A stretch of 64,000 nt of DNA from Syncephalis fuscata (taxonomy: Eukaryota > Zoopagomycota > Zoopagomycetes > Zoopagales > Piptocephalidaceae). The stretch lies in contig JAHLTZ010000004.1 in NCBI GenBank assembly GCA_025786725.1, positions 806,001 through 870,000 on the forward strand. The letters run 5' to 3'. Shown one piece after another: positions 21,874-32,491 of this stretch. The position numbers and the translations under genes were made by a program. Below the pieces are notes generated by a model. The model saw only the letters and a program-made list of their open reading frames with translations, was not told the origin of the DNA and did not search any database. Position 1 is the stretch's first letter. Every line of letters begins with the position of its first letter.

Positions 21874-23160
21874 ATGGCCGATTTTACGAACATGCTTCGT
21901 TTTCCTGCACTGGCTGCACACGTTCAACAGGTGCTTTATGGCTGCTTTTCTTCGGAAGAGCTAGCACCGTTTTTGCAAACCAATGAACGCGATGATACAA
22001 GTACTAAATCCACCGTATCATTTACTTCGACTGTATCCACTTTGCGATCTTATTACGATGCAAAGTCACAAATAAATTGTTACTCTGAAGAAATGGAAAG
22101 CAACGACGATTATGATGACTCCACTATGGATGATCAATTGTCAGAAAAAGCATTATTTCAGCGGCAGTTGAGAGGCAGACCATCAACATGCTTCTTTCGT
22201 AATGAGTGTCCATGGGAGTTGCCACCTTTAGAAAGGTCCGTTTCTGCTGATAATACGATTTCGACTCCAATCGCCAAGACATTATTCGTATCAACTGTGA
22301 CGGCAGCTGAAAAGCACGCAGCTAATAATGAATGCTATCGCTCTATTTTACGCAATAATAGTGAACGCGCTAAATCTACAATAATTACTAAAAATGTCAA
22401 CAAGAAAGCAAGTAACCAATGGCCTTTAGTTTTGAATGAGGGGCCAATGTTTGATCAAAGCAAGCGTGGTCAACGAAGTGGAAGTTATTCACTTGAAACA
22501 CAGCGTGAGCACTCTCATTTAGCGGAAAATCACATGAAACACAACGGACAAGAGCAGTTTAGTAGGTGGGGTCAACTACGGCAACGTGCAGCATCACTGG
22601 CTTTAGGAATATCTACAAGTTTTAAGGATAATGTCGCTATGTCAAGCGAGAGTAGTTCGCGGCGCATGTGGTTTAAAGGGGCGAAAAGCCCCAAACGTAG
22701 TAGCGTTTTAACCATGCCAGAGACGCACTGCAGATCATACCTTGAGCCTACGCCAGAGCTCAGCCAAACTGTCGCAAAGGATTTTGACCAAAACAGTCTA
22801 CAATCAAATCAAATGCTCATGAGCTCAGCTATTAATTTGTCACAGCTAGCTTTGCTATCTTCAATTGTTAACCGTCAAGTGCAGCCGACCAACATAGCGC
22901 CAGAGGTTGCGGCACTTACTTTAAGAGAACAAGAACATAAGGTCATAAAGCTGCTAGAGGCATTAGCCAAAGAAAATGAGCAGAAATGGTCGGGTATTCG
23001 AGATTCTTTGTACTTGCATCGTGCGCAAAACAGTCGAGATTCTTTGGATAAAGTAAAAGTATCAAAATGCAACTATGCCAGGGATGATGTTTTAGTTCAT
23101 TCAAGCGATGACGAAATACTGGGCCATATTGACAACAGTCTATTGCATGTCCCATCTTGA
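21874..23160 (+). CDS. Unknown Ser/Thr-rich protein (428 aa)
   Basis: Single exon. The start at 21874 was chosen because it has a good context (ACCATGG) and the frame upstream lacks ATG. The N-terminus MADFTNMLRFPALAAHVQQV is hydrophobic-amphipathic; residues 70-95 are acidic. The middle is polar and of mixed charge (e.g. GSYSLETQREHSHLAENH), and the C-terminal about 80 residues include a likely coiled coil (LREQEHKVIKLLEALAKENE). I do not recognise a domain. Codon use and the length of the open frame in AT-rich DNA support a real gene. Confidence 0.65.
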   Translation: MADFTNMLRFPALAAHVQQVLYGCFSSEELAPFLQTNERDDTSTKSTVSFTSTVSTLRSYYDAKSQINCYSEEMESNDDYDDSTMDDQLSEKALFQRQLRGRPSTCFFRNECPWELPPLERSVSADNTISTPIAKTLFVSTVTAAEKHAANNECYRSILRNNSERAKSTIITKNVNKKASNQWPLVLNEGPMFDQSKRGQRSGSYSLETQREHSHLAENHMKHNGQEQFSRWGQLRQRAASLALGISTSFKDNVAMSSESSSRRMWFKGAKSPKRSSVLTMPETHCRSYLEPTPELSQTVAKDFDQNSLQSNQMLMSSAINLSQLALLSSIVNRQVQPTNIAPEVAALTLREQEHKVIKLLEALAKENEQKWSGIRDSLYLHRAQNSRDSLDKVKVSKCNYARDDVLVHSSDDEILGHIDNSLLHVPS

Positions 23161-24228
23161 AAGCGTCGTACTACGAGATGGAGTGGCAATGATGGCAAAA
23201 GTGCAATGCTCACAGCAACACCGTCGTTAATTTCTAAATAGAACTCACCGATGCCGTCATACTGCTAGACACCCATGAAAACCATACTGTATTCAATGGT
23301 GTATACTCGACCAAAATGGCCATTGAATACATATACATATGCCAATACTCACGCGACAAATCTGCATGTTACGATTTCAAGTCATCTATTTCCTTTTCTA
23401 TCACGTATATTTTTGTTCAACCTTATTTTTTTATCATTTATTTTTGAAAACTGAGCTACTTAATAAACATGTATTAATGTACCAATAAAATTGGTTACAT
23501 AACTATGATGTAGACAGATAAATGAATCACAGGCTCAAATAACAACAAAGTTTTACCTGATTACTTTGTAGCAATTACGCACAGAATAAGCGGTATACGC
23601 TAGCATCTATTTTTAATTTAATTTCCGTCAGCAGGTGGACGGACCAGTGCCATGCAGCAGTAATTGTTTAGATGGGAGGAACAGCAGCAGTAAAGCCTGT
23701 CATTCATATTATGGATAAATCATTGGTACAAACGGACTTTTTTACGGAAAAACAAACTCCAAGCTTTTGTGTTTCCACTACGTTTACTATATAAGGTAAT
23801 AAATTAATCTAAGGTAGTATTAACGTTTAGTTGAATCAGAGATTCGCGGGTCCTTCTATTTCCGCTCGGCATACGGTGCCACGGATCTGCAAAAGTGTTC
23901 AAGTTGCCATATATGTTGACGCAGCTTAATCGATGTCAGGGTGTGCTACCGCGTGTATTTACTCTTTTAGGATACACTATACAAGCACGCATTTGCTCTT
24001 GGCCATAATGATGGTTCGTCAGGCGACTATCAATAGTACAGTTTAATGGACAATTAGCGTCGTCACCGGCAACAATTTATCTATAAAAGCTTTATCCAGT
24101 TCCAAGTTAATGCTATTGATTCTACATCAGTTTGCACTCTAATAGCTCGAATTTTGCCCTAGTTTCAAAGTCACATTAATTCCAATCCTAATAATTTTAA
24201 TCAAATCTTTTTTGCAATATTATAAAAC
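23161..24228. other. Gene-free stretch upstream of the Gly-rich gene
   Basis: No supported gene; AT-rich with no repeats that I could see. Confidence 0.4.
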
Positions 24229-25208
24229 ATGAAGCTTTCTACAAATCTCAGTTTGTTTTTGGTAGCATTGATTCTAGTAATTGATTCTACTAAAACTACT
24301 GCCATCCCAACTCCTGGTACGTCAAGTGAACCTTGTGAGAATTGTTGTATTTGCTACTGTATATCATTAAGCTAACCTTAATCTTTGTAGGCAATAATAA
24401 TGGCAGCGCCAATAATAATACAGGAAACAACAATGGAGGACATGACCGTGATCATGGCCGCGGTGGAGTTAATGTCAATGCCGGACTTAATCTTGGACTT
24501 CAAGCAGGCGTCAACGCCGGTGGCCGCGGCAATGGTGGTGGCATAAACGCCGGCCTAGGCGTCAATGCTGGACTACAAGCAGGTGTCAATGCTGGTGGCC
24601 GCGGTGGTGCAGGTGTCGGTGTCAATGCCGGACTTAATCTTGGACTACAGGCAGGTATCAATGCCGGTGGCCGCGGCAATGGTGGTGGCATAAACGCCGG
24701 CCTAGGCGTCAATGCTGGACTACAAGCAGGTGTCAATGCTGGTGGCCGCGGTGGTGCAGGTGTCGGTGTCAATGCCGGACTTAATCTTGGACTCCAAGCA
24801 GGCGTCAACGCCGGTGGCCGCGGCAATGGTGGTGGCATAAACGCCGGCCTAGGCGTCAATGCTGGACTACAAGCAGGTGTCAATGCTGGTGGCCGCGGTG
24901 GTGCAGGTGTTGGCGTTAATGCCGGCGTTAATCTCGGACTACAAGCAGGCGTTAATGCTGGTGGCCATGGTAATGGTGGCGGTGCAGGTGTCGGCCTAGG
25001 CGTTGCTGCCGGTGTCGGTCTTGGTGTTGCCGCAGGCGGTGGTAAGCACGGAGGTGCTTCTGCCGGAGCAGCCGTTGGCCTCGGCGTCGGTCTCGGCGTC
25101 GGCATAAATGCTGGTGGCAACAAAGGTAAAGGCTCTGGCGGTGTAAATGCCGGTGTCAACCTTGGACTCAACGTAGGTGTCCAGGCAGAAGCTCATGGTA
25201 GACGCTAA
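24229..25208 (+). CDS. Secreted Gly/Asn/Ala-rich repeat protein
   Basis: Two exons, 24229-24316 and 24391-25208, 301 aa. Exon 1 codes a signal peptide (MKLSTNLSLFLVALILVIDS, cleavage near TTA-IPTPG); the 74-nt intron splits a Gly codon in phase 1, as in the gene at 8852. The mature protein starts with an Asn-rich stretch (NNNGSANNNTGNNNGG) and then a 49-residue repeat built from VNAGLNLGLQAG, VNAGGRGNGGG, INAGLG, VNAGLQAG and VNAGGRGGAGVG modules, three full copies plus degenerate ones. Regular G-x-N-A-G spacing could form a flat polyglycine or beta-solenoid structure, as in some wall and cold-adapted proteins; this is inference. It is probably a cell-wall or matrix protein. There is no enzymatic motif. 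Confidence 0.8.
24474..24914 (+). repeat. 147-bp tandem repeat, three units
   Basis: Units start at 24474, 24621 and 24768 (period exactly 147 bp = 49 codons); a diverged fourth begins at 24915. Units 1-3 differ by a few silent or conservative changes, so duplication is recent. Confidence 0.9.
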
Positions 25209-25299
25209 TAATTTAGCAATTTTTACATAATAAAAATATTTGTAAACTTAGTTTTTATTATTAAACTATTGAACTAATTTTATACTGTTTACACTTATT

Positions 25300-25715
25300 T
25301 GGTACCAAATGACTTTTATTCTTAATGCATTATTACTTCACTTGTTGTTCTATGATGTACCGACATGTTGGGTAGATTGACTTTTATTATTCACACTCCG
25401 CTTGTTAATAAATTAAACTCATTTGTTTATAAATATTGACTGACAACTCACATCTCACAATCTACGTCATCACATTCCCCTTTCTCTTTCTTTACACTTG
25501 ATAGCATATATCCATTGTATATATTTGTACACTCTATATATGTTACATAGATAGTGTTAGTAGTTGACTGATTACTAGTTAGGTACACACACTATTTACA
25601 CTATGCATTTGCATTGTTTTTTGTAATCTGACCTTTTCATTCCGATTATTGACGTAGTACCTTTACTAGCATAGCAAATGCATTTTAACTTTATTTTATA
25701 TCGACGATTTGCTGC
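25300..25715 (+). repeat. Dispersed repeat, copy B (matches 1598-2055)
   Basis: Same orientation as copy A; see 1598-2055. This copy begins about 90 bp after the stop of the Gly-rich gene, so it lies in its 3' UTR or just beyond. Confidence 0.75.
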
Positions 25716-25752
25716 CGAAATCTCACTATATGTTCTGTTATTACTATAAAAT

Positions 25753-25798
25753 GCCACCGCAGATTGTACAAGTTATTACTAATACAACTTGCAGTGGC
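25753..25798. repeat. Imperfect inverted repeat (hairpin), about 20-bp arms
   Basis: GCCACCGCAGATTGTACAAG pairs with the reverse complement of ACTAATACAACTTGCAGTGGC with a few mismatches around a short AT centre. It lies just downstream of dispersed repeat copy B. It may be a terminator-like structure, a MITE end or chance. Confidence 0.5.
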
Positions 25799-26006
25799 AA
25801 TCTATAGCAAAATAAAAGCATATAGTCATCACTACCTTTCTGCAAATTGCCCTCCTTTTTTGCTTAATTATTGTGCTTAAAGTTATTTAGTGTAGAGGTT
25901 CATTGGAACAATATTAATACTGTTGTCTACGCTTTATTTAAAAAATAAAGTTTATTTGAAAGTTATTTTTTTAATTTTTACTGCTACAAAATAGCTGCAA
26001 CAAGCA

Positions 26007-26476
26007 CTAACTATATTGTATTAGCATTTTATTATTCTGACGATGATGCGTCACGGCCGTGCTTTTTAGTATTTTTTTGTTTTTCTCTGCTTTTCTTTTT
26101 CCATGCTGTTTAGCTAGTCTTGATTTCTTATGCTTTGCCCGTTTTGTTGCCTTTTTCTTTTGCTTGTGTTTTGAATTTGACTTGGCTTTTGAATCTCGTC
26201 TTTGTAGCAGTTGTTTTCCTATAATGTGGCTGGGAGATGTTGGCTGCAAGCTGTTGACGGCGTTGTTGTTGTTTATTGTGTATCCACGTAGATCAAACTG
26301 CGGCAGATATCTCTAGCAAACATCGTGTGTTTAGTGTATAGTCGTCAATAAAATATTAATTTGTTTACCTTTTCCATTACGCTGTCCTCTCTAGCACCTT
26401 CGCCAACAGCTGTACTTTTCACGCCATTAGTAACAAACACCAGCAGTGTAAAGGTGCATATGTTAAATAGTAGCAT
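26007..26476 (-). CDS. Secreted Lys-rich basic protein
   Basis: Two exons on the minus strand, 26476-26369 and 26312-26007, 137 aa; intron 56 nt, phase 0. The start MLLFNICTFTLLVFVTNGVKS is a clear signal peptide. The intron sits just after it, between EK and RYLPQFDLRGY, so splicing creates a KR dibasic site. The C-terminal half is extremely basic (SKHKQKKKATKRAKHKKSRL), which would bind polyanions such as nucleic acid or acidic wall polymers. A nuclear localisation is the alternative if the leader is not used. Function is unknown. Confidence 0.6.
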
Positions 26477-26951
26477 GTTTGTTACAGATGTGCGCTAGTT
26501 GAATATGTAAATTAAATGCCGCTTGTAATTGTTTTAAAAATATCCACCCTTTTATATTATTTTCAAGTCAGAATATATTATAAATGCTACAGCCCTCAGG
26601 CTTACGTGCCATCATTTCCCCTGAAGCACAATTAGTAATAGAAGGGGTGCGGCATACGAATACGCTTACTGGTTTCGGCATCATTATAGTAATAGTCGTT
26701 ACGTCATACCTTTTACGATTTTAATATTTTGAAAAATTATAGCGTATAGTTTATTTTTATGAAATTAAGCTATAATTTCTAATGTTTATCTGTAAAACAA
26801 CACAATTTACTTTCCACTTTTCTTACAACTTAGCGTTAGTTAGTCTTCAGTGCTTTGATGAAATATTTCTGCATATAAATTATTAGTAAACGATTATACT
26901 TAAAACAATACACAGATTTGCTTTATAGATGATCAATAAAGCTTCTCTTGA
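26477..26951. other. AT-rich spacer
   Basis: No gene seen. Confidence 0.4.
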
Positions 26952-27146
26952 TTATGTGCCTAGTACTTGAAACCGCATTAGCAGCCAGTTGTCCAGCTTT
27001 ACAAGCTCTGATTTTTTTGCATATACCGGGTATTCTGCTGACGGGGGAGAATGTTTTAAAGCAGCATTGAATAGGGCAAGAAGTAGCGACGATATCATTA
27101 TTATGGTAAAAACAAATATAAGATTGAGTGAGACTGTGTGAAACAT
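26952..27146 (-). CDS. Candidate small secreted or membrane protein (64 aa)
   Basis: The frame from ATG at 27146 begins MFHTVSLNLIFVFTIIMISS and continues with LLLALFNAALK, a long hydrophobic leader, followed by about 34 polar residues (HSPPSAEYPVYAKKSELVKL). A single-pass small membrane protein is equally possible. A second frame overlaps it (26923-27171) but has less logic. Confidence 0.3.
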   Translation of the reverse strand: MFHTVSLNLIFVFTIIMISSLLLALFNAALKHSPPSAEYPVYAKKSELVKLDNWLLMRFQVLGT

Positions 27147-27389
27147 TTGAACAACAGCGCAACAATATCAAACAAACAAGTTTAGTTGACTATATAGCAG
27201 TAAAATATCGACATGTATTTGTACAAAAGCATTTTATATATAAAAAACACTAGCTGTGCATTACTTGCTTGCAAATGATCTATATAATAGTATGCGTATT
27301 TGTATGTGCATCTTATTTTGTACTGATTAATCACAGCCTATCTATGTTAAATTGTCAAGGATCAACCCAACCAAGTGCGATCAATAGTC

Positions 27390-27412
27390 GTGAAACTTTG
27401 AACAAGTTTCAC
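27390..27412. promoter_or_regulatory. Perfect 9-bp-arm inverted repeat GTGAAACTT-N5-AAGTTTCAC
   Basis: The arms are perfect and flank TGAAC. It is a possible dimer-binding operator about 530 bp upstream of the ATG at 27935. The arm word GTGAAAC is also the start of the duplicated block. Confidence 0.5.
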
Positions 27413-27672
27413 TTTGACCGGAGTATTATTTAATGGCTCACCAGTAGACAAACGACCAACACAGACACTAGTATATTACACAAACCAATCTATATATTTA
27501 GTAAAATTAATTATTTAGCATAGTCAGATTTATTCAATGCGTGAAACAGTTGTTGTTTTTTAACAACCTAATTATTGCCAAAACAACAACAACCAATAGT
27601 GTAATTTATAGAATCAGTTGTATTGTATTTGAAAAGTTTCAATGTGTTCTATATTTGGCCTACCAGACATTG

Positions 27673-27790
27673 GTGAAACCATATGGTATAGGATTACATC
27701 ACTAAGTTCTAGATTGGTTTTGTAACTTTCATCGGGTAATCAGTGAAACCATATGGTGTAGGATTATATCACTAAGTTTTAAACTAGTTC
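27673..27790 (+). repeat. Duplicated 48-bp promoter block with ACCATATGGT palindrome
   Basis: Copies start at 27673 and 27743 (spacing 70 bp): GTGAAACCATATGGT, then GGATTA(C/T)ATCACTAAGTT. Each has a perfect 10-bp palindrome (27678-27687 and 27748-27757) centred on CATATG, an E-box form bound by bHLH factors. Confidence 0.75.
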
Positions 27791-27934
27791 CATAAATATA
27801 ACTAAGACTAAAAGTAAAACCTCACAGGCATCATAAATAGTCGTATCCACCAACGTACACTAAAAGCCATTTCTTTTTAAGTTTGCTGAAAGATCTTATA
27901 CAACTTTGCTTATTGCTCTCTTTTAATTATCACC

Positions 27935-28429
27935 ATGCACGCCTTCAGCCACATTAAAGATAAATTGGGCCACATAATGGGCCATGATGCCGCAAACCCA
28001 ATAAACAAAAATCCATTGAACAACCCACTAAGCAATCCAATGAATCCTGACAGCTCTCAGTCAATGGATCCCAATCGCCAGGGAAGTCAATCTGGCATGA
28101 GCGACCAGCAGCAAACCTCTGGGCAACAAGGCATGGGCCAGCAAGGTATGGGCCAGCAAACTATGGGCAATCAACAAGGAATGGGACAAAGCCTCAACGA
28201 AAGCCAACATGGCATGGGCCAGACTTCGATGGACCAGCAAGGCACAATGGGTAACCAGGGACAGTCCACAGGCATGGGCCAGTCTACAGGCATGGACCAA
28301 TCTACAGGTATGGGCCAGCAGGGAATGAATCAAGGAATGAACCAAGGGATGAATCAAGGACAAGGTATGGGCATAAATCCAAACACGCAGAGTGGCATGC
28401 CCGGTATCCAACAAGTCCCTCGTCCATAG
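27935..28429 (+). CDS. Met/Gln/Gly repeat low-complexity protein (164 aa)
   Basis: Single exon, ATG in good context (CACCATGC). It has no signal peptide. The N-terminus MHAFSHIKDKLGHIMGHDAA is amphipathic and His-containing, then Asn/Pro-rich (KNPLNNPLSNPMNPD), then many copies of GMGQQ / GMNQ / STGMGQ. Such Met/Gln/Gly composition is disordered and prone to phase separation; similar small proteins in fungi are stress or starvation induced, by analogy only. The strong repeated promoter motifs support regulated expression. Confidence 0.65.
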   Translation: MHAFSHIKDKLGHIMGHDAANPINKNPLNNPLSNPMNPDSSQSMDPNRQGSQSGMSDQQQTSGQQGMGQQGMGQQTMGNQQGMGQSLNESQHGMGQTSMDQQGTMGNQGQSTGMGQSTGMDQSTGMGQQGMNQGMNQGMNQGQGMGINPNTQSGMPGIQQVPRP

Positions 28430-30620
28430 TCTGTTTATACTATGGTCTTAATTGAACAAATATATTTTCTTGTTCGCATGTCAATAAAAATAATTCCATT
28501 TAATTTTTTACCGTAGTTTATTTGTTTCAGTATGTTTACAACATATGTCGCAGAATACTAGGAAGAATTAGACTGCAACATATCATCTAATCAATTGTAT
28601 TACGGTGATTATATCTGTATTATTTTTTTTATTTATTCTAAAATGCTTATTTGATTTAATACATTGCCAATACTTTTGGTTGATATTTACGTCAATTCCC
28701 CCAGGGCAATAAATCTTTTTACACAATCAATTGTAACGATTTAAATAGTTGACGAGTTGATTGGATTAATTGTGTTTAAATGATCATTCACAATAAATAT
28801 TAATGTAATATAATAACATTATCATTTCATAAAGTAGAATTAAATATAACAGAGCATTGTATCAGTAGCTGCTATTTAAACATTTAAACAAAAGAATGTA
28901 ACATGTTATTTGATTTCTTTGGAACATTTAAGGCAATTATTATTGTTGCTTTTGGCCATGTGTAGAAAGATTGATTGAATATTAATAGAAGCCATATAAT
29001 CGTGATTTCATGTTGCTCTGTTGTTGTTGTTATTGTCACTACTTACAACATAGATTATTGCATCTGAATGGACTTTTTTATCTTCCAATCTTCTACTGTT
29101 GCATTTGGGCAGATTTGCGATATAAGATACTCGTCTATGGTGACGAAAGGTAGGACGAATAGCGTTTCTAATGTTTACTATTGTCTTGAGCATTCTTAAT
29201 ACCAACTTGGTAGGCGCAGATTATCTGCCAAACATTGATAAAACAAATGGACTCCACCGTATGCAATAATGATAGGTTGAGTGCCTTCACCAGGAAGATC
29301 CTGTGACGACAGTTGTAACCAGAATATACGGCATGCCGTTGAGATTACTTGAGCAGGTGTTGATGTAAATAAAGAAATAAAGACTAGGGATGAATAGTGT
29401 TTTTTATTGATGTTCAAATATACATGTCATTTATATTGTTATATTCAACATTATCACATAATATATTACTGAATAGAACAACAAGATAGCGATAGGAAAA
29501 GATGACGAAATGGATAAATAAAATGCGGGAGTCAAGATACAGTAGAAACATTAAAGCCATTTAATACTAAAGTTGTTGGTATAAAACATACTGCCAATAA
29601 ATTACTGAGTGTAATAGGAAATACAATCAAAGCCAATGTTTCTTAAAGACAAGTGTAGCCATAGAAAGCGTCGTTATTAAAATAATGAAACATAGTCATA
29701 TTCTAGACGATGAAGCAATAGACCAATGGTTTATATGAATGAATAAATAGTGCGATGTTAATGCCAGCAGAAACATGCACAGTATATTCAGTACAATGGC
29801 CAGTGGTGAACCAAGCTTTCTAATTTCTTACCATCTATTAGTATAAGAAATCAAACCGACACTGTTGCATCAAAATCATAATTAAATGTAATATTCTATT
29901 GTAAGTAACATGAAATACTATTTAATATCTATTTTGATATTGAAAATTGGAAATAGTACATATTAATTAAGATTTTGGTTAATTCAATTAAAGTTAATGT
30001 GGCACTGCTTCAACAAATAACGCTTCTTAGTAGTAAAAACTGATTGACGATTTATTGTTCGAGTTACGGTTATTTTTGTCCAGTTTAAGCATAGGGAGTC
30101 AGAGTACAATGGCTCCATACGAATAATAATGCTGTATGTATAAAAAACTATAAGTAGATTAGGCATTATTAAATAAAGGACCTTCAGTAACATATATACA
30201 TAGTATTAACACTTTCTATTTAATTATATAAATACAATAGACAATATGATTATGGCGATCGCTGAATAATAAATAAATAGTCATAACTATTGCGTTTCTA
30301 TCAAACCATGCCTTATTAGTTTTTTCTCCCCTATGCAATCTTTTCATTAAATCCATTGCTATATAATGCTTATAAATTATTTTGTATATGAAAGGTTTTA
30401 TTTATTGAAAAAGATGTAGCAAAATTTAAAAAACAACAAGAAAAATAAAAAAGCAGCCATAAGCTGCCGATTAAAACAAAAACTACTGGTTGATTTTGTC
30501 ATCTGAAATACAGACGGTTATCATGAAAATGTGGTGCAAAAAGGCACTTTGTAAAACCAGTCATATTATCATTACTGAATCTATTGATAAAGCAAAAGAT
30601 TACCTCTACGCGTGGCGATG
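28430..30620. other. 2.2-kb gene-poor stretch
   Basis: It holds the second copy of the 80-bp repeat (30030-30108). A 61-codon minus-strand frame (29193-29008) starts MLKTIVNIRNAIRPTFRHHR, which looks like a mitochondrial presequence, but nothing else supports it. A frame at 29417-29196 has no ATG. Confidence 0.35.
30030..30108 (-). repeat. 80-bp dispersed repeat, copy 2 (inverse of 7021-7100)
   Basis: Reverse complement of copy 1 with a few mismatches; see 7021-7100. Confidence 0.75.
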
Positions 30621-31556
30621 TTAGATTTTCATAGCAGAGTAAACCACTTGAGTCGTTGAGTTAAGTACAAACTCGTGATAGAAAACGTCAATTTCTTCTG
30701 ATGGGTTACTATCGCGAGTGGATCGGGATGGTTGAGATGAAGACATCAGTGCAGGATCATAGAGAAACACTGTTTCGCGCAACCTTGACCAGCGAAAATG
30801 GTTGGTGTCAGGCTCGTTGTTGTCTGTTTCAGATTCTTTTGATGGGCAAAAGCTGCGTCGTGTACGACCTTGCAAGTTATCTAATGATCTCGATTTTCTA
30901 GGCTGTCCGTTGAATTTCAAAGCACCATTTCGCTTCCATGAGGCAAGTCCAAAGCGTTTTGTGGGCAAACTATAAAATTTGACAGAGCAATTTGGTTTCA
31001 CTGACGGTGATGCTGCAGTTCTTACTGAGCTTTCGGCACTCGCTGTTGTCGATGCCAACGACGTTGCCGATGCCGTCCCCAAACGTAGCAAGCCACAACT
31101 AGCTTTGCTAAGTAGTCTCCGTCCACGAGATGCCATTTTTGGCGAGTCATGAGGTGTTTTAATCTCGCTACATTCGCTATCAAAACTCCTGCACTCATCA
31201 TGTATGGTTATGGTGGCGGAAGAGTCGAGCGAGTCTCTTTCACGTCTATCGTTGTCATCGTCAGTCAATTCTGAATTCGCCCAGTGGCTATGCGGTATCA
31301 ATTGATTATTTGATGATCCGGAAGACATTACACTTTTGGGTGATGGTAAACTGTTAATACCAAAACAGCTATTTTTCTTAATTGCAGTCGCATTATGCAA
31401 ATAAGAGTTCGTTATAATTTGAGGTAAAATAGTAGTGGCATCATTGGTAGGGCAATTATTATTAATATGGCTATTGCTACTTGAAGAGGACAAGGCAGAG
31501 CTCTCCTTATCATTGCGAGAACGCTGGAATAACATATTTGAAATAAAACGAGGCAT
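30621..31556 (-). CDS. Unknown Ser-rich protein (311 aa)
   Basis: Single exon on the minus strand; ATG at 31556 (MPRFISNMLFQR). Upstream codons in frame have no ATG. It is Ser/Asn-rich with an acidic patch (ELTDDDNDRRERDSLDSS, about residues 95-112) and a C-terminal part of higher complexity: SVKFYSLPTKRFGLASWKR, RKSRSLDNLQGRTRRSFC and RLRETVFLYDPALMSS. RKSRSLD and RRSFC look like basophilic-kinase sites. I do not recognise the family; it may be a signalling adaptor. Confidence 0.6.
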   Translation of the reverse strand: MPRFISNMLFQRSRNDKESSALSSSSSNSHINNNCPTNDATTILPQIITNSYLHNATAIKKNSCFGINSLPSPKSVMSSGSSNNQLIPHSHWANSELTDDDNDRRERDSLDSSATITIHDECRSFDSECSEIKTPHDSPKMASRGRRLLSKASCGLLRLGTASATSLASTTASAESSVRTAASPSVKPNCSVKFYSLPTKRFGLASWKRNGALKFNGQPRKSRSLDNLQGRTRRSFCPSKESETDNNEPDTNHFRWSRLRETVFLYDPALMSSSQPSRSTRDSNPSEEIDVFYHEFVLNSTTQVVYSAMKI

Positions 31557-32491
31557 ATTACTAGTAGCAAATAATGACAATCAGTGAATACTACGCTTTG
31601 ATATTGATAAGGACAGAAGGGAAGCTATTTTTTGTCAACTCCGTCGTGCAAATGATAATGATAGTAAACTAAGTAATTGCGGCTTTTGAGAAGGGAAAAC
31701 AAACGCTTTAAGCAATTCTATTTGTTATTAAAGTAGGCGTAAATAATGGGAGTGCTAATAATTCAGTTACACTGATTTTTCTAAATGTTATAAACATGAC
31801 TGCGTACAATGGGCGGTATTATATGTATTTGTGTGTTATAACTTGGCCACAGAGTTCAACTTGAATCTGGCCAACGAATCAAGGGGATAGCGCGGCCTGC
31901 CTTGCCACTACTATTCTATTACAAAAAGGATTGCAAAATATTAGTACCGGCCAAACGATTAGACGTAACTGGTGTTCTTGCCGACACGTGCCATCCTAGG
32001 CAAGGAGTGTTCCAAGCAACTGCAAGTACTGCAACTACCATGCGCCAACAACTCCTATCTTTTTGTGAAGCTGGAGAATATCAGCGATTGGCCTTTATGG
32101 CACATCAAGGCGAGTATCAGATTCACTGAATGCCATGTGCTTGGCCTTGATACCATTTCTTTTAAGTTTTTTGACCTCTCAAATCCGGTTTTGATAAAAT
32201 GTGCATGATCGCAAGCTTATATATTTATATGCAATTTGAAATCGACTGATTATTAGAAACAAGTAGCTCGACCACCTAAACGGTTAAAGGAGACCAAGTT
32301 GTCGCCGTGTGCATTAAACATTAATGCAACACTGGAGAAAAGGAGACAATAAACATGATACAGTATTATTGCAATTTTAACGCGCCTTCTATGGCGTAAA
32401 CACACACACACACGCGCGCGCAAATAGCCGTCTAATTTCATGCAAATAAAAAAACAAGGGGAAGCATTGATAATGAATAGTTTTATTCTAT
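31557..32491. other. Gene-free stretch with a microsatellite
   Basis: No supported gene. It contains (AC)n followed by (GC)n at about 32400-32421, next to the 3' end of the ABC transporter gene. Confidence 0.4.

Larger units (their letters stand above)
27147..27934. promoter_or_regulatory. Upstream region of the Met/Gln repeat gene, with repeated motifs
   Basis: Contains a 23-bp inverted repeat (27390-27412) and a duplicated 48-bp block (27673-27720, 27743-27790), each carrying ACCATATGGT. The word GTGAAAC recurs throughout. This looks like a dense cis-regulatory region. Confidence 0.5.

Noticed and set aside
24500-25171. 223-codon Pro-rich frame antisense to the Gly-rich gene
   Set aside because: It mirrors the sense repeat (Gly codons read backwards give Pro/Ala); no leader or independent signal.
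27000-28000. CRISPR-like repeated spacing in the promoter block
   Set aside because: Only two copies, in a eukaryotic promoter; a duplicated regulatory block explains it.
29196-29417. 73-codon minus-strand frame ending LADNLRLPSWY
   Set aside because: Begins at TTG with no ATG and no clear splice acceptor; not enough support.
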